Source of the DNA: Taxawa tesnikishii (nom. ined.)
Taxonomy: Eukaryota; Ascomycota; Dothideomycetes; Dothideales
Assembly: GCA_030247885.1 (NCBI GenBank)
Contig: JAPDRO010000002.1
Location: forward strand, 372,001-436,000
DNA: 64,000 nucleotides
Direction of reading: 5' to 3'
Part shown: positions 57,755-64,000 of the stretch, in pieces
How positions within the stretch are numbered: the stretch's first letter is position 1
How the letters are laid out: each line of letters starts with the position of its first letter
Notes under the pieces: generated by a model
Told to the model about the DNA's origin: nothing
Seen by the model: the letters and a program-made list of their open reading frames with translations, nothing else
The model's database searches: none
Translations under genes and position numbers: made by a program

Positions 57755-60700
57755 CTACTCCCAGCCAACCCAGCCTCTGCCAACAACTCTCCAGACTCTG
57801 ACCTCTCCACTCTTAAGATCGCCCAACCTAAAACTCTCCATCCGAACCTTGCCCTTCTCCCTGCCTTGCTCCCAGGCCCTGACCTTCTTCTTCGTGCCAT
57901 CCCAGTCCACCACCACAGCCACGTGACCATTGCCCATACCAACATCCATCTTGTACTTCTGGTGTAGACCTCCATGCTTGCCTTCCAACCTGGCGTTGCG
58001 CAACGTGACGATGTCGCCCGGTCTGATCTCATCAAATTGCTGCACGGATGCGTTGGCAAGATTGGCGTAGACAAGAGCACCGTACGCACGCGTGCCGACT
58101 GGGAGCAGGGCGTCCTTATGTGGACGAATAAGCTCCATGACGAACGAATGCGGTGTGCCGTCACCGACAACATGGTCTTTTTGCCTTGTGGCAGCGTCGT
58201 AGATTGGTCTTCCGAAACGCTGCCATGCATCCTCCAGCTGGTCCTGGCGCAACCGGGATGGTGGCGGCTCGTGGCGTTGCTCGAAATGAACATCAGCAGG
58301 GTTGTGACTATCAAAGCGGGCAGTGACGACCGTCTGGCTATAGTCGAGGAAGAGCGCATAGACGTCTCTCGCCACAATGGTCTTGCCGCCACGCTTCGAT
58401 GTTGTGGAATCTTCCATCTCGTAGAGAACGTCATTGCGGTTCTGGAAGACCGGTGGTGGTGTATTGGCTTGTGTCCACCATTGCGTCCGCTCACCGAGGT
58501 CAATGTCCCGAGCGATGAAGCCGTTGTCCACAGGACGCGACATGTCCATGGACCGCCGGGTATTGGCTCTTGTTACATCAAGGGACTGCCTTGGTGGAGC
58601 ACGCCCGGGTGCGGGTGTCGGCTGCAATGGCGGCAAAGGTGCAGGATGGTCTTCCGCGGGTGGTGGCGGTGGTGGCCGATCCATTGATCGCCGCGGCGGT
58701 GAAGACGAGTAGAGATCGTCCGAACTCTCCTCTTGTACAGGTTCGGGTTCCTGCACAATAGGTGGAGGGGCGGGAGCACGTGGTGGTGCTGGAGGGGGAG
58801 GAACTGCACGAGCTGGCTGCGTGTACCTGTATGGATCATACTCACCCGTGTCCTGAGGTGGAGGTACTTCCCTTGGTGGGGGTGGGGGTGCTGCTCTTGG
58901 TACGTCCACGGAACGCCTGCTGTCTGGTGCAGCTGTGGGAGGTGGAGGCGGAGGGACAGCGCGGTGAGCTGGTGGCTGCGGAGTTTGGAGTGGTGTGTGA
59001 ATGGGAGTGTCATCCGCCGTAGTGCTGTCATCGAGGCTTGGCTCCCTTGCGTGCGCCTTGAGAGCGTCTTTGTGTTTTGCACCAGAGGCAATATCTGTAT
59101 CGTAGTCTCCCTCATATTCGCTTTCGCCCTGACCCTGTGCTTCTACAGACGTCGCTGAGTATGAAGCCTCAGGAGGAGGTGGTGGCGGCGGCAAGGATAC
59201 AGCTGGAGGTGGTGGTGGAGGTGGGCGAGCCGATGCAGGTGGTAGCCCAACAGATGGGCTGCTACCAGGTATTGGCGGGATGCGGCTAGCCCGTCTCTCA
59301 GAGCCAGGCGTCACGGGAGAAGTGGGAGACATAGGATCTGCCCCAAAATACGAAGCTCGCTTGGCTGACGGCGATGTTGGTGAGCGAGGGCTTTGAGGAC
59401 CCTGAACCCTAGGAGAAGTTGCCTGGGCAGTTGGCACAGGCGGAGGGGCTGGTCTCATCGGCAATGTTCCTGAATCCGTCATGCTGCTCAGTTCGCCCGA
59501 CATCCGCTTGGCTCGAATAGACATCTCATCGTCGGACTCTGATCCAGCGCTGGGTGACATTGGTGGTTGGGAGGGCGGTGGAGGCACGGGACGAGCTGCT
59601 TTTGTCAGTCTTTTTGTGTCTCGTACGACGTTGTGGGCGACTGCTTACATTCTGTAGGTGGCGGTTGTGGCACAGGGCGGCCTCCAGGTATGGGCGGAGG
59701 AACACCTCTTTCAGCAGGCGGTGGAGGCACTGCTCGATCTGTAAAGCTTGTTAGCACGCTCATGCCTGCGAAGGCGTAAAACGGTTGCTTGTTCTGATTT
59801 CCACCCTACTGAACACTCGGATGATTCGGACAAACTCTGCCTTCCGTCACCGTCAAGGCTAGACCCTCAGACAATGCTCATGCCAGGATTTGATCGCAGT
59901 AAGGTGCCCAGATTGCCCCGCTATAACCTCCGCGACTTCTTTGTAGAACGGAAACGATGATAGTTACCTTGTGGCGCCCCTCGCTCGACGGGTTGTGCTC
60001 TCGGCGCTGGCTCAGGCTTGACGTCCTCCACGTCTGGAACTGCTTCAGGACCTCTTTCAGAGGTGATCGTCCCTGCAGGCTCGCCTTCTTTTTCAACAGC
60101 CACTTGGGTATCCTCAGAGTCGGGGCTCCTAACATGTTGCATACCCGGAACAGGAACCATTGGGATACGCCGAGGTGGCGAGACCGGTGCTTCCACTGCT
60201 TCTTCTGCGGACTTACGCTCCTTCGTAGAACGCTTCTTCGGTGGCACGGCACCGGGCATTGGCATACCACCGGGGGTCCAAACATGCCTGCCATGCCCAT
60301 TCCACCACTCATCTTAGCCATACGCTCTCTGAGTTCCATTTTGCGGCGAGTTTCGGCATCCATATCATCTTCTTCTTCATCATCATCATCCTCCTCCTCG
60401 TCACCTTCGGTAGTGCCCTCTTCCTCCCCGACGTCAGACTCCTGTTTTGGAGCAGCCGGTGCCCTTGCAACGTGCGCAGACGGCCTGTCTTCGAGATCTT
60501 CAACGCCCGAGGTGGCTTCGTTATCTTCAGTAGTCTCACCGGCAGCAGACTGATCGGCGTCGTTGGCGTCGCTGAAGATCTCGTGCTCGTGTGCAGTTGC
60601 TCCTGGAGATCGAGGTTCGGTAGATACTCTTGATGGACCCCGGAACTGATCGGTCGACGTTCTTTCGACTTGTTCTCCGCTGCGAACGCGGTCCAGCTCA

Positions 60701-61682
60701 GCGCCCTCTGATTGTTCGGTGGGAATCCTGTCTGCGGACTCGGTCCGCTTCTTTGGAGGCTTCTTGGGCTTCTCCTTGTGAGCGGCATCGGCCCTGCGAG
60801 CGGCCTGCTCCATTTGTTGCTTCTGCAGCATCGCGATTCGCTCCTTCAAGCTTTGTGGTTTCGGCGCATCTTCACCCTCCTCTGCTTCGGTGGTAGAAGT
60901 TGTGCCCGCAAGACCGGCTCTCTCCGCATCTGTCTGGTCTTGTGCCTGTTTCTCAAGTATCTCAGGGTCTTCCTCACGCCTGTACGTCTTTTGCACCGGT
61001 TCTGGTTTTGGCGGAGGCACATAGGCGTTCTTGCTTGGTGGAGGTGCCACGAAAGGCTTCTTAATGAACCCACCCGGAGGAGCGCCTGGCTTGAATGGAG
61101 CGATAGGCGGCGCTGCTGCTTTGTTGAATGCTGCAATGCGGTCTTTAAATGAACTGGGCTTCTCAGAAACAGGTGGAGGACTCTTAGCACTAGATGAAGC
61201 GGCCGCCGTGGGTGCTGCCGGAGTAGGCTTGGGAGCTGCGGGTTGGGGTTCTGGAGCTTTTGTCGCAGCTATTGGCGGCAGAGACCTGACATTCTCGTCT
61301 TGCGTAGGAGCCGGAGGCGCTGGCGCAGAGTCAGGCTCCTGAGCAGGTGGAGGTGGTGGTCTGGACAGGACCTCAGGCTCTTCGGGTGCTGGCTCGGGTA
61401 AGGGCTCCTCTGCTGGAGGTGCTACAGGCGACTGGATCTCGGACTTGGGCCTCGGAGCTCTGGCAGGGCGACTGGGCACCTCTGGCTCGTACCGCTCCAC
61501 AAAGTTCTTAGGAAACAAGCCATCGTGCTTGGTGCCTGAAGCATCCGTATATTCCCCACGTACCAATCGGCATCCTCCTCTTCGGTCACAGTGATGATCT
61601 GGCCATTGGGAAAGCTGAGGTCGTCCTCGTGCGGGCTGGAATAATCGTAGACGGCTTTGACCTTGAACAGCGGTGCAGACAT
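57755..61682 (-). CDS. BBC1: Bbc1/Mti1-type SH3 protein of actin patches
   Basis: Exons 59968-61682, 59649-59738 and 57755-59595, 1,215 residues with two one-base gaps. Bbc1 localises to cortical actin patches and restrains Las17/WASP and type I myosin during endocytosis. The N-terminal SH3 domain runs from LFKVKAVYDYSSPHEDDLSF to GLFPKNFVERYE, with the ALYDY-like and WYVGEY motifs. Long Pro-rich and acidic stretches follow (PPPP runs; EEEDDDDEEEDD), with coiled-coil patches (KERIAMLQKQQMEQAAR). The C-terminal folded domain, typical of Bbc1, starts about NGFIARDIDLGERTQWW and ends GHVAVVVDWDGTKKKVRAW. Breaks: C-run 61554-61557 and G-run 60272-60276. The first intron (59739-59967, 229 nt) is the longest in the window. 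Confidence 0.93.
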
Positions 61683-62036
61683 TGTTGTGGTGGGGGTGGG
61701 ATGGATTGGTGTATGCTACCTGCTACCTGGTACGTTCTCTACTGAACCCTTGCTCTGCGCCAAGAGTCGGTCGGTTGCGTGGCTAGGGCAAGCTGGTGGG
61801 GAGAGATGGAGAGACGATGGTGAAATTAGCCGGAAGGAAGGACGGCGCAGCGATACACGGTAAGTAAACGAGACCGAAAGCAACTCTAGTATTATTTGAC
61901 GGTAGTGGGGACGGTGTCAGTACAGGTATCAGCATCAGGCAATGGACGAGGTGGAGTTTAGATCGTTGCAGGCAAGCTCGACCTTCGTCATCCGCCGTTC
62001 CACTTCCTGCCCAGCCTGGCCAATCAGATCGGAGCT

Positions 62037-62084
62037 GCGTGGCTGCGTGGCTGTGCGTGGCTGTGCGTGGCTGTGCGTGGCTGC
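62037..62084. repeat. 10-bp tandem repeat (GTGCGTGGCT type)
   Basis: Nearly five units, of which the middle three are identical (CTGTGCGTGG); first and last differ by a few bases. Lies in the Rtr1 upstream region. Confidence 0.9.
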
Positions 62085-62219
62085 CGTTTGCGGTGGCCCT
62101 GCCTCACTTGACCCTGTCTTGACCGTGGCACAAAACACAGATTTACATGCAAACACCAAAAACTTCGCAGCTTCACCTGACGCCGCACACAGAACTTCTG
62201 ATATTTGGCCCAAAGGATT

Positions 62220-62244
62220 GCATCGCATCGCATCGCATCGCATC
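62220..62244. repeat. CATCG pentanucleotide repeat
   Basis: Four to five perfect CATCG units about 30 bases upstream of the Rtr1 start codon. Being in the probable 5' leader, its length could vary between strains. Confidence 0.9.
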
Positions 62245-62274
62245 TGTCTCGTCAGCGAGACGCCCTGGCTCGGC

Positions 62275-63087
62275 ATGACCTCCAACAGCACAGCTGCCGA
62301 CCAAGCGCCACCAAGGTCCATCCTGAAGAAAACCCATGATCCCATACAATCCATCCCGTCGCTTCCCGTCCCCAAGTCAGACCGAGAGAGACGTCGTCTT
62401 CAGACGGCCGTAGACCATGCGCGCCTCATCCAGCAGCAAAAGGAGACTATGATAAAGAATTTGGACGCCATCGAGGAGCTATCTGACTATCCAGCCTCCA
62501 CCACTTGCACGCAGGTGGAGGCTGCACGCTTTGTAGAACTAGTTGCGCTACTCCAGCCGGGAGAGTACGATATGTTGATCGAAGAACGCAACATTAACGG
62601 CCGATGTGGTCATACGCTTTGTCCGAACCCGCACCGCAAAGTCGACAGGAGAACTTGGCTTCGCCCGAAAGGGAGCGAAAATTGGTGTAGCAATGACTGC
62701 GCGAAAAAGGCACTCTACGTCAAGGCACAGCTCAACGAAACCCCGGCGTGGGAGAGGGCGGGAGGCATCGCTCCCTCCATCGCACTTTACGAGAACCTTC
62801 GACCATCAGATGCAACCTCGTCCAAAAATCTAGATGTGAAATCCTCTGATGCCGTCGAACTTGCTGCTGAGCGTGGCGAGAAGGCGTCTTCGTTCAAGCC
62901 AGCCCGGATTTTGACCGCCAACGTCTTGGAGAAGAGTACGCCAAGGATTACCACTGCACCGGACTCAGCCGGCACAGGTCTGCATGATCTTATCGAGGGT
63001 TACCAGCCCAAGCAGAAGGCAGGCAAGAAGACGTTCTTTGTTGAAGATGACGATCGGATTGAAGCCGCCGAGGGGTCCATGTACTAG
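62275..63087 (+). CDS. RTR1: RTR1/RPAP2-family RNA polymerase II CTD phosphatase
   Basis: A single-exon gene of 270 residues with no frame break. Rtr1/RPAP2 dephosphorylates the RNA polymerase II C-terminal repeat (Ser5 or Tyr1 phosphate) and helps import the polymerase. The zinc-binding core is seen as RCGHTLCPNPHRKVDRRTWL followed by WCSNDCAKKALYVKAQLNE, supplying the four conserved ligands. The helical region before it (TTCTQVEAARFVELVALLQP; EYDMLIEERNI) is typical. The rest is short: C-terminal LHDLIEGYQPK and FFVEDDDRIEAAEG. ATG 62275 gives MTSNSTAADQAPPRSILKK. It converges on the flavoprotein gene with only 67 bases between stops. Confidence 0.93.
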   Translation: MTSNSTAADQAPPRSILKKTHDPIQSIPSLPVPKSDRERRRLQTAVDHARLIQQQKETMIKNLDAIEELSDYPASTTCTQVEAARFVELVALLQPGEYDMLIEERNINGRCGHTLCPNPHRKVDRRTWLRPKGSENWCSNDCAKKALYVKAQLNETPAWERAGGIAPSIALYENLRPSDATSSKNLDVKSSDAVELAAERGEKASSFKPARILTANVLEKSTPRITTAPDSAGTGLHDLIEGYQPKQKAGKKTFFVEDDDRIEAAEGSMY

Positions 63088-63154
63088 CACAAAGGTGTTT
63101 CATGCCTGCCTGATCACGCATGGTTTTATCACTATCACCTCTGTAAGTTGTTCC

Positions 63155-64000
<846 letters not shown>

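Larger units (their letters stand above)
61683..62274. promoter_or_regulatory. Divergent promoter region, Bbc1 / Rtr1
   Basis: A 590-base interval between opposite start codons. The Rtr1 frame stays open upstream to 61942, but that part crosses two simple repeats and is not protein-like, so ATG 62275 is preferred. Confidence 0.55.

Noticed and set aside
62040-62243. Upstream extension of Rtr1 to 61942
   Set aside because: The extra 111 codons run through two simple repeats and are not protein-like; MTSNSTAADQ at 62275 is a better start.

Overview
This is nuclear DNA of a filamentous ascomycete (Pezizomycotina). It is gene-dense, with genes on both strands, many short introns of about 46-75 nt with GT...AG ends and CTAAC-like branch sites, and fungal-only families (Zn2Cys6 regulator, hybrid histidine kinase, Shr3, Bbc1, Mrp51, Vid21). 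From general resemblance I would guess Dothideomycetes; no marker here proves it. I saw no transposon, virus-derived element, rRNA, tRNA or CRISPR array.

Layout. 0-10 kb: end of a dienelactone hydrolase, a beta-trefoil/coiled-coil repeat protein, a hybrid histidine kinase and a Zn2Cys6 transcription factor. 11-28 kb: CSC1-type ion channel, a low-complexity protein, Vid21/Eaf1 (NuA4 scaffold), Mak11-like WD40 protein (60S assembly), vacuolar amino-acid transporter, DEK_C-SWIB protein. 29-42 kb: eIF3b, NAD(P)-binding protein, Shr3 ER chaperone, a coiled-coil/3'-5' exonuclease, a small lysine-rich protein, mitochondrial bL34m. 43-64 kb: synaptojanin-type phosphoinositide phosphatase, an Arg/Ser-rich protein, recyclin-1 (F-box/Sec10), ribosomal protein eS17, mitoribosomal Mrp51, Bbc1, Rtr1 phosphatase and the end of a phenol 2-monooxygenase-like flavoprotein. 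These are mostly housekeeping genes with no shared pathway. Several serve translation (eIF3b, eS17, bL34m, Mrp51, Mak11), and Inp5x-type phosphatase, Bbc1 and Rcy1 all serve actin, endocytic or recycling traffic. No biosynthetic cluster is evident.

The main caveat is sequence quality. About two dozen single-base breaks interrupt otherwise intact conserved genes. Every one lies at a homopolymer (mostly G/C runs of 4-6) and every one is explained by one missing base. With that assumption, exon lengths sum to whole codons in each gene where the breaks can be placed. I therefore treat these as under-called homopolymers rather than pseudogenes, and I give gene spans across them.

The least explained parts are the nested-repeat trefoil/coiled-coil gene with a copy of its tail nearby (1.7-3.9 kb), a cluster of degenerate 14-nt repeats upstream of Shr3 (33.8-34.0 kb), a duplicated 100-nt segment (40.8 and 41.2 kb), and a 2.4-kb gene-poor stretch with a thrice-repeated 36-nt unit (52.7 kb).
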